Of a stretch of DNA of 64,000 nucleotides, positions 37,140 to 45,785 are shown piece by piece. The stretch's first letter is position 1. Each line of letters starts with the position of its first letter. The DNA is from Caprimulgus europaeus (lineage: Eukaryota > Chordata > Aves > Caprimulgiformes > Caprimulgidae), in NCBI GenBank assembly GCA_907165065.1, contig OU015524.1, positions 1,364,001 to 1,428,000 of the forward strand, written 5' to 3'. Under the pieces are notes generated by a model. That model saw nothing but the letters and a program-made list of their open reading frames with translations. It had not been told where the DNA came from and made no database searches. Position numbers and translations under genes: made by a program.

Positions 37140-37250
37140 CCGCCCCCTCCCTTGATGAGATAATGCAATTACAAACATCAATAAGGAGCTGCGAGGGGAA
37201 TCATTATGCGGTGACAGTGATAAATGACGGTGCAGAAATAGCAGGCGGCT
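37140..37250. promoter_or_regulatory. Candidate enhancer core with TGACAG MEIS site
   Basis: Sandwiched between two CpG islands: TGAGATAATGCAATTACAAAC, ATCAATAAGG, GAATCATTATGCGGTGACAG (TGACAG at 37212-37217) and TGATAAATGACGG. AT-rich islands within CpG islands like this are typical of deeply conserved developmental enhancers. Confidence 0.45.
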
Positions 37251-37429
37251 TTTTTTTTTTTTCCTTTTTTTTTTTTTTCCCCCCCCTTAACAATCCAGGG
37301 GCTTTGGGGGCTGAGCACAGTCACCAAGGTAACAGATGACATCCAAAATGGCACCAAAGGAAAAAAAATGAACAGTCTTTCTTTCGCCTTTCACTCTGCC
37401 TCCCCCCTCCCACCCCACAACCCCCTCCT

Positions 37430-38435
37430 CCAAAAGAGTTCCTGGGGCTGCGGCCGCAGCTGCCACGCAGCCGGGCGGTTATTCCCTTTGCTTTTATATA
37501 TATAAATATATAAAAATATAGATAAAATCAGCCCGGGCGGCACAGCAAGGGCAGGGCAGGGAGTAAATAACCCCTCAGTTTTCCACGCGTGTTCAGGACG
37601 GGGGAACTTTCCACAGCGGGAATGGAAATATTATTCACCCTGTGTTCCAAAAGTGCCTCTTTTCAACCCAAAAGTACCTACGACTGCGGGAGGCCCAGCC
37701 CTCAACTCCCACGCAAGTCCCTCTGCCCGGTGGGGTGGGAAGGGTCCCTCCTCCCCACTCACTTTACCCCCACCCCCAAAAAAAACCCTCGTGGAGTGCG
37801 GGTGCCCACGCCAAGCCCCGCGCAGCGATGCGCGCAAATACCGCCCTGCCGGGCCTGCCCCCCCTCACCTTTGTCCCTGTGTTGGGGGGGTAAGTAGTTG
37901 CGCGCGCCTTGCTCGGCACTGCGCGCTCCGCGGGACGCTGCGCCCGGGCGGGAGGGGAGGTGACACGGACAGAAAAGGGGGTCGCGGGAAATTGGAGCTG
38001 CTCCAAAATAAAGTGGGGGCGGGGGGAGAGATGGAAAGGAGAGAATACACCCTCCCCGGGGGTTGCGCCAACTTTGGGCTGGCAGCGCGGAAAGTCCGCG
38101 GCGGTGCGCGGGCGGCCGCGGAGCCGACCCCCCCACACACCCCCCTGCGGCACTCTCCCGAGCCCCCAAGAGATGGCAGTCGAAGCCGGCTTTCCTCCTC
38201 CTCCTCCTCAGCGAGACCCCCCTCAAGTCCCCCCCCCCAAACTCCGCCGCCCGCGCAGCGCAGCGCGCAGCCCCCGGGGCGAAGCGCTGAGGCGCAGCCG
38301 GGGGACCCCCCCCTCTCCCTTTCCCCGGTGTGTGTGTGTGTGTCCCCAAGGGTCGGTCCCCCCCCGGGTGGGTGAAAGGAGGGTCGCTAGGAAACAGCGA
38401 GCGGCCCGAAAAGGCGGAATTTCCAACGTGTAAAA
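37430..38435. promoter_or_regulatory. CpG island 3 of the downstream cluster
   Basis: About 1 kb of dense CpG (GCGCGCGCCTTGC, GGCGGCCGCGGAGCC, CGCGCAGCGCAGCGCGC). TATATATATAAATATATAAAA at 37494-37515 sits just inside its left side. Frames of 174-245 codons run on both strands and overlap, with no recognised domain, so I do not call a gene. Confidence 0.75.
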
Positions 38436-38439
38436 TGTT

Positions 38440-38720
38440 CTTAACGGAGCCATTGAGAAAGTGCAATAAGGCGTGAGGGGGAACTAATCTCCCCATTTAA
38501 ATGTTTGTGGCAATTTTATCTAAATGAATTTTAATGCTAAACGAGGGATAATTCCCTATTTGTAACCCGTTTACTTCTCTTTCCTCTGCCTCTGAAGCTG
38601 CCTAACATCGTGCGATGAACAATAACAATAAAAATACTGTCAAGGCATATTCTTCATTTTGAATGTGTTATAATTACAGCTGATTAAATGTCTTAGGATA
38701 TAATAGTGGGTTTCATTTGA
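38440..38720. promoter_or_regulatory. Candidate conserved element beside CpG island 3
   Basis: Sharp change from GC-rich to AT-rich unique DNA: GAATTTTAATGCTAAACG, AACAATAACAATAAAAA (tandem SOX-like sites), ATAATTACAGCTGATTAAATG. Strong enhancer-like texture. Confidence 0.42.
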
Positions 38721-38849
38721 AATCTGCCCCCCACCCCTTCCCCAAAAAAAGAAAAAAAGGTCTGTGCCCCACTTCTCTGCGGCTGCGAGGAGGAAGGGAC
38801 GCGTGTGCCCTCGCCTGCGAGAGGGCGGTTTGTTTTTGTCTTTCAAGAA

Positions 38850-39110
38850 ACATTAAAAAAAAACACAACAGAAAAAAAAACAAAACAAAAAAAAGCACAC
38901 ACACAGACAGGAAAAAAAAAAAAAAAAAAAAAAAAAGCGCGAGCCCCGTTCATTCACGTTTCGGCAGAAAAGTGTCATTATTCCGGGATCACAAAGCGGG
39001 AGCTGGGATGTGCAGTGGCCCCTTCAAAAAAAAAAAAAAAAAAAGGGAAAAAAAGAAAACTCAGAGTTACCAAAAAAAAAGGAAAAAAAAAAAAAAGGAG
39101 GGAGAGGAGA
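38850..39110. repeat. Cluster of long poly-A tracts
   Basis: Three A-runs (about 38909-38936, 39028-39044 and 39069-39096) interleaved with unique GC-rich segments. The cause is unclear; no retroposed gene body is recognised on the 5' side. Confidence 0.8.
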
Positions 39111-39346
39111 GCCAAGCTGGGGGGGGGAGGACCCCACATTGGTGCCTTGCACCCCTGCCTGCACCCCTTCCTGCATCCTACCTGCCCCCTGCCCAGCCCT
39201 AGCCACAGCTGGGGGGACACCAGTGAACCCCCACAGCATCCCCAGGACATTGGCCTGACAGATGTGTGTGGCGGGGGGCTGGCTGTCTGGGAGGGGAGCC
39301 TGTTACATGATTTAACTTTAACTAAAAGATTTGTGTATTTTTTCCT

Positions 39347-39795
39347 ACACACAGCCACGCAGGACACACAGCCACACAGGACACACAGCCACGCAGGACG
39401 CACAGCCATGGCAGGGGACACAGCCACAGAGGGTGCACAGCCACACAGGACACACAGCCATGCAGGGTGCACAGCCACAGAAGGTGCACAGCCACACAGG
39501 ACACACAGCCACAGAGGACACACAGCCACGTGGGACACACAGCCATGCAGGACACACAGCCACACAGGACACACAGCTACGCAGGGTGCACAGCCATGCA
39601 GGACACACAGCCATGCAGGACACACAGCCATGCAGGGTGCACAGCCATGCAGGACACACAGCCACAGAGGACACACAGCCATGCAGGACACACAGCCATG
39701 CAGGATGCACAGCCATGGCAGGGGACACAGCCACACAGGACACACAGCCACAGAGGACACACAGCCATGCAGGACACACAGCCGTGCAGGACGTG
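39347..39795. repeat. 17-bp minisatellite, about 26 copies
   Basis: Consensus CAGCCAYRCAGGACACA with variants CAGCCACAGAGGGTGCA. Because 17 is not a multiple of three and no unit contains a stop in any phase, all six frames stay open, producing long false proteins (THSHAGHTAMQD-like). Confidence 0.97.
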
Positions 39796-40399
39796 GGTGA
39801 ATGAGGAGGGGGCTGCCCTCCCCAGCCCCAGCAGCCCCTGGCCCCAGCAGCCCCTGTACTCACACGCAGGCGGTGCCCGGGGAACACTTGCCAAGTTTTC
39901 TTCTCCTCCTTCCTTCCCATCTTCAATTCCAGACAGAAATGTGGGATTAGCAGTGGCTCCAACCACTGAAGCTGCCTATGAAGACTGTAATTTGGCAGGG
40001 GGGTGGGGATAATAAAATTTACAAATTTCTGCCTGCTAATCCCCTATGATATTACATTTATTAACAGGCAACACTTCCCACCCTGACCATTTCCAGTGCC
40101 AGCTCTGAGCAGGTTCCCTCACCCAGCCCAGCGTCACTTTCACCTTCCTTAACCAGGCAGCTGATATTTAATAGCAATGACAGGTACATCTCTGGAGCCG
40201 GCTGAATTTTGCAGCTGCTCAGCTCCCAGTTTGGGATAGAAACACAGAATTACTGAATCACAGAATTACTGAATCACAGAAAATGTTCCTCTGTGATTCT
40301 GTGATTTCATCCCAAAAGTCCAAGAGCATGGCTAGGACCAGGACAGAACGGCTACAAATACTGCAGAGGGGCAGGGAACAAATTTTGCAAGCAGTGGAG
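39796..40399. other. Intergenic between the minisatellite and the MEIS1 3' end
   Basis: Unique sequence. The CR1-tail-like inverted repeat at 40245-40300 is listed separately; no gene is seen. Confidence 0.55.
40245..40300. repeat. Inverted CR1-tail-like repeats
   Basis: GAATCACAGA (40271-40280) and TCTGTGATTC (40290-40299) form a perfect 10-bp stem with a 9-base loop, and further ACAGAATTACTGAATC units lie to the left. The units resemble the 8-bp ATTCTGTG repeat at CR1 3' ends, so this may be two CR1 termini in tail-to-tail orientation. Confidence 0.55.
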
Positions 40400-40424
40400 T
40401 CACCATGACAAAAAATAATTTGTT

Positions 40425-40430
40425 TTTATT
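40425..40430 (-). terminator. Distal candidate poly(A) signal AATAAA
   Basis: AATAAA in the context CTAAAATAAAAACAAAT on the minus strand, about 1.33 kb after the stop, followed by a T-rich stretch (ATTATTTTTTGTCATG) that could serve as the downstream element. It is the last clear signal before CR1-tail-like sequence at 40245-40300. Confidence 0.5.
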
Positions 40431-40569
40431 TTAGATTCAGATTTCATTACTGCACTCAAACTACTACAACTGGGCTTTGAGTTATTATACAATCCAAACT
40501 GTTTCAATCAGAAACTCTAAGACTCAGTGTGCAATGATTATTATTAATAATAATTAGCTCCTTGGTTTC

Positions 40570-40590
40570 TTGATAGAAAAAGGCTATCAA
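40570..40590. other. Short perfect stem-loop in the 3' UTR
   Basis: TTGATAG and CTATCAA form a 7-bp perfect stem around a 7-base loop. An 18-bp AT palindrome (ATTATTATTAATAATAAT) lies beside it at 40537-40554. No known element is recognised. Confidence 0.35.
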
Positions 40591-40733
40591 CAAGCATTTG
40601 TTTAACCACAACAAAAGTATAATTAGCTTATCCCACTTAGTAAATCTGTATGCATGCCAACTCATACCAAACTGCTACTTTTACAAAAAATTGCAATAAT
40701 ACAGATCATTTTTCCAGTCCTTTTTGCACAAAA

Positions 40734-40739
40734 TTTATT
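40734..40739 (-). terminator. Proximal candidate poly(A) signal AATAAA
   Basis: AATAAA on the minus strand, about 1.0 kb after the stop, overlapping a UGUAAAUA PUM element. Cleavage would fall around 40705-40724, where the transcript reads T/G-rich. Confidence 0.5.
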
Positions 40740-40743
40740 TACA
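40736..40743 (-). promoter_or_regulatory. PUM-binding element TGTAAATA in the 3' UTR
   Basis: The transcript strand reads TGTAAATAAA. The PUF-family consensus is UGUAHAUA. The last bases overlap the AATAAA poly(A) signal at 40734-40739. Confidence 0.45.
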
Positions 40744-41140
40744 ATGTATACATAAATGCTCCATGATGGGACTATGGGGAAAAAAAAAAAAATAAAAATG
40801 CACACATGACCGCTGTTTTGCCCAGAAAAGAAAGTCAACATATTAAAAAATAAATCTTCAGTCCGTGTTTTCGAGCTGCATAAAACAGGAAGTGATGTAC
40901 AAGGTGGTGGTGGTTGCTGCGTGGGGACAAGGATGCTCTGATGTGACAATTAGGCTTCAAATACACTGCCTTTCCGTTTCCATGCTTCCTCCTACCAGTC
41001 TCCTTAAGCCACTGCCTGCAACAGCTGATTAATCATTGTTGATGACTGCAGTTTTTCCCATCCTTCCCGATTTACATCTGTTCAGGCCAATTCAAATATG
41101 GTGAGTAAATGAATTAGACATGCAAATTCACGCCCCAGGC

Positions 41141-41252
41141 TAGAAAGAGAGAGAGAGAGAGGGGGAGAGAGAGAGGGAGGGAGAGGGACGGGGAGAAAGG
41201 GAGAGAAAGGGAAGAAAGACAGACAGAGAGCGAGGAGAGAGAGACAGAGTGT
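41141..41252. repeat. GA-rich simple repeat in the 3' UTR
   Basis: GAGAGAGAGAGAGAGG followed by AGGGAGAGGGACGGGG-type purine sequence; on the transcript it is a CU-rich tract, a possible PTBP-type binding region. Confidence 0.85.
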
Positions 41253-41306
41253 GCATGGCTGAAATCCTAGGATAGAAGAAAGATTCTTCTGCCTGACATA
41301 GTTATT

Positions 41307-41314
41307 TTAATGCT
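41307..41314 (-). promoter_or_regulatory. miR-155 8-mer seed match in the MEIS1 3' UTR
   Basis: The transcript strand reads AGCATTAA, complementary to miR-155 positions 2-8 with an A opposite position 1. MEIS1 is reported as a miR-155 target in human haematopoiesis, so the match is plausible as a functional site; an 8-mer also occurs by chance at this length. Confidence 0.4.
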
Positions 41315-41755
41315 CTAAAAATCCTGCAAATAAGCCCTTTCTGTCATTTGCAGGAAAAGTGTAAGGCTTCTTTTTTTATTATTTTTTTTATTATTATTTT
41401 TATTTTAAAATGTAAGGAGGCTTCTGGAGGAAGTGAAGAGCTATGGAAACAACACACATAGTGTGGAAAAATTTCACATTTTTTTTTAAAAAATCTATAA
41501 GAAACAACGTAATATGGATAACAGTATAATAGCATTTTACAATATTCCACTCTTTGTTCTCTCAATGTCTTATATAGGTATTCAGCATGTCCCCAGGAAG
41601 TTGACTTCGGTTGGTGTTTTCCTGCTTCTCAGGGTCCCTGTGAAGAATCGGAACGTCCCTTGGTCCAAAGCTGACGCCAAGAACTCCATAGGTCATCGCA
41701 GAAAGACAATGTTTGAGATCTCCCGCCGCTGCAGACAACGTGTGTTTCCCTTAAG

Positions 41756-42039
41756 CTACTGAGCATGAATGTCCATCACTTGTCCGCTCGCTGCCGGCTC
41801 GCCGGTATGAAGCATTGTGGGGCTTGATGCTGACATGGGCATTCCAGGGTGGGGTGGTCCTCCATGCATCATCATCGCTGGGTGGTGAGGGTGTCCAGGA
41901 ATGTAGGTATGCATGGGGGGGCCGTGACGCAGCTGAGCGGGATGGGGGGGCATCTGGGGTGGGGTATAGCTTGGCTGTCCCATATTCATACCCATTGGAC
42001 TACCCCGAGACACATACTCCCCTGGCACACTTTGCAGCC
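41756..42039 (-). CDS. MEIS1: MEIS1 terminal coding exon (long C-terminus, MDIHAQ isoform)
   Basis: The exon begins after the acceptor CTCTCCGCAG (minus strand) and reads G-LQSVPGEYVSRG onward for 93 residues to the stop TAG at 41756-41758. It is rich in Met, Pro and His (for example HGPPMHTYIPGHPHHPAMMM and PMSASSPTML) and ends SGQVMDIHAQ, the signature end of the long MEIS1 isoforms. In the family this part acts as a C-terminal transcriptional activation region; no folded domain is expected. The phase fits: the previous exon ends CCA-G and this exon supplies GG, giving Gly. When the cassette exon at 44636-44731 is included, this exon becomes 3' UTR. Several positions differ from the mammalian protein as I recall it (for example HTGEPAASGQ), so the exon looks less conserved than the homeodomain. 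MEIS2 was considered, but its C-terminus as I recall it differs at many places. Confidence 0.93.
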
Positions 42040-43029
42040 CTGCGGAGAGAAAGAGGCGGCGGTGAGCGGCTGGGGACCGGCTACCGACGTCGGGCACGGG
42101 GAAGCCGGGCTCCAGCCAAAGGCAGGACGCCGAGTCCCGAGCACATGACTGCTGTTTTGTTTCTACCCAAGCCTGCGTAGGGACTCCCAACACCAGCAAC
42201 CATCCCCAGGCCCCAAAACTCCCCCAAGAATATCCTCCCCCTTCCAAACGCAGAGTTTTGGGAGCTAAAACCACTTTTATGGTTAGGAACGTGTGCGATG
42301 GAGGTGCTCCCAATATGGAAGCACGCTGGAGGCAGAGCCAGCCTGATGATGACTAATGTCACACAGGGTGGTGGCACCAAGGAGGTTCTCAGGTGGGCTC
42401 CGTCCCCCAAGGCCTCGCTCCAGCTTCCCACCTTCCTCTCCCCGCTTGGGAAAGTGTGCTGGGAATACCAAGTGGGGAACCCACAGCAGCCAGTGAGGGC
42501 TTGGGAGGAGAGAGGGGTTCAGTTGGTGGTGAGGTTTATCAACAGTTACTTATTTAGCTCTCGAGCCCCATCACTGGGAATCCACCCCAAGCATTTGTGC
42601 CACTCAAACAGCAAAGCACAGACGTCACCGAACAAAGGCCTCGTGCGAAGCCGAAATGGATAGGATTACTAAGGGCGACTGTTAAATCAAACCTGCCTTT
42701 TTAAAACACATTTAAAAAAAAATATATATATAGATATTTATCATCAATAACAGTTATCAATTAATTCTTTCCTTCTGCTCACTTCTGTCTGGGGAAAAAA
42801 AAAACCCCAACAAAAAAAAGTAAAAATCAGGACGCGCGACTCGAGCCGACCTTTCGGTGGGTTCGGGAGAACAATAAGGAAAAAATTGGGCCTAAAACAA
42901 TAAAACCTCCTGCTTTCCATGGGCCTCTGCCTTCTGCTTGGATTGCTGGAGCTGATGGGAACTGACAGGTGTATTGTTTCGGAGAGCTATAAGCTCCATA
43001 ATCATCCAGGGTGAAAGGCATACGCTATC

Positions 43030-43400
43030 GCTAAGTAGGTTCAATTGGCTGGAGTTCTAAGTAAGAGCGCGCCGTGAATGCGCCGAACACCTTGGAATCA
43101 GGTCTCAAGGCTCCAGCAATGAATAGCTGCTTAATCTAGCCTAAAGGAACAGTTTTGAACTAATGAAAATTGCTTATAAAATATACTGTACTCACAGCTC
43201 TTTAATCAAAAAAGATGATAATATTTTTTGTAATAACCTATTAATTTAATTGGTCACGAAGCATAAAATACATCATTTAAATTTAATTGACCCAGAAACT
43301 AAGAAACAATATTTAAATTAACTAAGCTAGAAATTTCCATGATGAGGTAATAAGGCTGTTGCATTCCCAAGCTCAGAGGAATGTTTTCACAGCTAATTGT
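43030..43400. promoter_or_regulatory. Candidate conserved non-coding element in the MEIS1 3' intron
   Basis: AT-rich, repeat-free block with homeodomain-type cores (TTAATTTAATTG, TTTAATTGACC, ATTAATT) and CpGs kept in an AT-rich context (GCGCGCCGTGAATGCGCC at its left end). Such texture is common in developmental enhancers. Conservation was not measured. Confidence 0.35.
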
Positions 43401-44214
43401 TGAAACTTAAGTTTGGACTCGCAGCCAGAGAAGACGACTACAGAATACACTTGGCCTGAGTGACTTCAAACCCTACCTTCACAGAAGCTGGGAGCACAAC
43501 AAAAGATGCTGAAACAACTGCTTTTAACTCCAGAAAGAAAGCCCAAGGAACAGAATCAGGCAGTGTTTAAGCACAGTACCGGTGCCTCGGTGTTTCAAAC
43601 CACTTTACTCTTTTTTTTCCAAAAAAAAAAAAGAAAGAAAAAACAACAACCCAACAAAAATGTGTATAATGTATTTTCCCCTAGAAAAAGACAAGGGGAG
43701 GGGTGGGGGGGAAAATCTGGGACAGTTTTTCTAGGCTTTCTTCACGAGGCCTGCCACTGAAGATTGCATTAATGATCTCTATTTTTGTATACTGAATAAG
43801 TCAAATCCATTTGTCACACTGCAAGTGATGGCATACTTAATTTGGATATAGTCAATTAGCCTGGGCTAAGCTCCATAGCCTGCTGCGCACACCTCTATTT
43901 TGTATTCTCTCTTTTTCCTTTGCCACACGTAATCCCATTATGACGGACAGACAAAGAGAAATAAACTTGAAAAAAAAAAAAAAACAAAACAGTGAAAAGG
44001 AAAAAAAAAATCAAAGTTTTCGTCCATCACCGCCTAAAACGCAACTGAGCGGGGCCGCCGGCTGCTTATTTATTTCATTTATTTATTTATTTTTAACCTA
44101 GGAGAAGTCTCTGTTTGGCTTTTTCGGTGTCTTGCAGGTTAGCAGGAGAAATGTAACTCATGCATCAACCACGGTTAGACAGATTTATGACACTTTGGGG
44201 ACATGCTCTTTCCT

Positions 44215-44460
44215 CTCCCTGCGCCGCTGCAGCCCGCTTACATTTTGCAAATCAAGTCTGTTGCCAAGACGACGGCTCCCCCACCTCTCCCCGCCTGCTC
44301 CTGGTGTTGTCATGTGCTCGGGGAAGGATGGATGGAGGGATAATAGCATCAATGTATGGCGGCGGCGATGGACGGCGGCGGCCCCAACGTATGGCGCGGT
44401 GCGCGCGCGCGTAGGGCGGGGAGGGAGGCTCGGCAGCTTGGGAAAGCTCGCGCTCAACCG
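44215..44460. promoter_or_regulatory. CpG-rich intronic patch with POU and RFX-like motifs
   Basis: The left part contains TTTTGCAAATCAA (POU-like) and GTTGCCAAGACG (half X-box-like). The right part holds repeated GGCGGCGG and a GCGCGCGCGC run. It could be an intragenic CpG island or enhancer; no transcript start motif is clear. Confidence 0.35.
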
Positions 44461-44497
44461 GAGGGAGAGAGAAACCCAAAGGAGCCCAGGCGTAGGA

Positions 44498-44532
44498 TGG
44501 ATGGATGGATGGAGGGATGGAGGGATGGAAAG
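44498..44532. repeat. (GGAT)n short microsatellite
   Basis: About eight imperfect GGAT/GGAGGGAT units within the MEIS1 intron. Confidence 0.75.
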
Positions 44533-44635
44533 GAAGGAAGAAGCATGAGGCTATGGGCAGGGAGAACATGGGGAAATGCAAGGAGACAAATATCCCTCGG
44601 ACAAAGTGAGAACAAAGACCCCGTTTGGTACTTAC

Positions 44636-44998
<363 letters not shown>

Positions 44999-45088
44999 CT
45001 GGTGCTCGGATGCCCATGTGCTGCTGGCCGTCCATCACAAAACCTCCCATCGGCTGCCCGTCGGGGTTATAGGGCGTTCCTTGACTTA
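44999..45088 (-). CDS. MEIS1: MEIS1 exon after the homeodomain ([11 protein letters not shown]...)
   Basis: A 90-base exon lies between acceptor CTTTTCCAG and donor GTAAGG on the minus strand. It encodes [17 protein letters not shown] followed by [13 protein letters not shown]; the first Val codon is split across the junction (G|TA) and the last codon ends in phase 1 (CCA-G). This is the conserved linker C-terminal to the TALE homeodomain. TPYNPDG and GGFVMDG favour MEIS1 over MEIS2, which as I recall has AAYSPEG and GSFVLDG here. It is shared by both C-terminal isoforms. A CR1 retrotransposon sits about 100 bases upstream of the acceptor without disturbing its pyrimidine tract. Confidence 0.95.
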
Positions 45089-45184
45089 CTGGAAAAGCGC
45101 AGAACATTGCTCTTTAGCAACAGCCAAGAGGGTCACCTCTTCTCATGGCATCAAGACACAACCCTGCCACCCAGACACTTATCA

Positions 45185-45785
45185 ATCATAGAACCATAGA
45201 AGGGGCTGGGTTGGAAGGGACCTGAAAGCCCATCCAGTCCAACCCCCCTGCCAGCAGCAGGGACACCTTCCACTAGACCAGGTTGCTCAAAGCCTCATCC
45301 AACCTGGCCGAGAACACTTCCAGGGAGGAGCAGCCACAGCTTCTCTGGGCAACCTGGGCCAGGGTCTCACCACCCTCACACCAAAGTATTTCTGACTCCA
45401 GATCTCATCTCCATCTCCCCTCTTCCAGTTTAAAGCCATCACCCCTTGTTCTGTCACTCCCTGCCCTTGTCCAAAGTCCCTCCCCAGCCTTCCTGGAGCC
45501 CCTTCAGGTACTGGGAGGCCACTAGAAGGTCTCCCTGGAGCCTTCTCTTCTCCAGGCTGAACAGCCCCAACTCTCTCAGCCTGTCCTCACAGCAGAGCTG
45601 CTCCAGCCCTGGCATCATCCTCGTGGCCCCCTCTGCACTGGCTCCAGTAGCTCCATGTCCTTGTGCTGTTGGTGGCCCCAGCACTGGAGGCAGCACTGCA
45701 GGTGGGGTCTCAGGAGAGCGGAGCAGAGGGGCAGAATCCCCTCCCTGGCCCTGCTGCCCACGCTGCTCTGGGTGCAGCTGGCTCT
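45185..45785 (-). mobile_element. CR1 LINE, 5'-truncated, sense to MEIS1
   Basis: On the minus strand this ends in the CR1 3' tail (GGTTCTATGATT-like) preceded by the GGTCCCTTCCAACCC block. Upstream it reads as the end of CR1 ORF2, with [18 protein letters not shown] visible in one frame at roughly 45500-45580. It is interrupted by stops and frameshifts, so it is a dead copy about 600 bases long inside the intron upstream of the linker exon. Confidence 0.92.

Larger units (their letters stand above)
40400..41755 (-). other. MEIS1: MEIS1 3' UTR
   Basis: This lies directly after the long-isoform stop and before the first repeat-derived sequence downstream. It is AT-rich and has no coding texture on the minus strand. 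It contains two candidate poly(A) signals (40734-40739 and 40425-40430), a (TC)n-rich stretch on the transcript strand (41141-41252 read as GA on +), T/A-rich runs at 41370-41405 that also contain AATAAA on the minus strand, an 8-mer miR-155 seed match (41307-41314), a PUM site (40736-40743) and a 7-bp stem-loop at 40570-40590. The left boundary is inferred from the distal poly(A) signal only. Confidence 0.6.
42040..44635 (-). other. MEIS1 intron between cassette exon and terminal exon
   Basis: About 2.6 kb. The donor is GTAAGT at 44630-44635 and the acceptor ends CCGCAG at 42040-42045. No TE is recognised. It contains a candidate conserved block (43030-43400), A-rich runs around 43620-43650 and 43970-44010, a CpG-rich patch (44215-44460) and a short GGAT repeat (44498-44532). 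Confidence 0.75.

Noticed and set aside
36500..38500. Long overlapping frames on both strands (up to 245 codons) within CpG islands
   Set aside because: Stop codons are rare in GC-rich DNA; the frames are Pro/Gly/Arg-rich, overlap in all phases and match no family I know.
39347..39795. Regularly spaced repeats resembling a CRISPR array
   Set aside because: The 17-base units are directly adjacent with no unique spacers, and the genome is a vertebrate.
38805..39800. 331-codon open frame on +
   Set aside because: It runs through poly-A tracts and the 17-bp minisatellite; composition is Lys runs then repeated THSHAG-like units. No coding signature.
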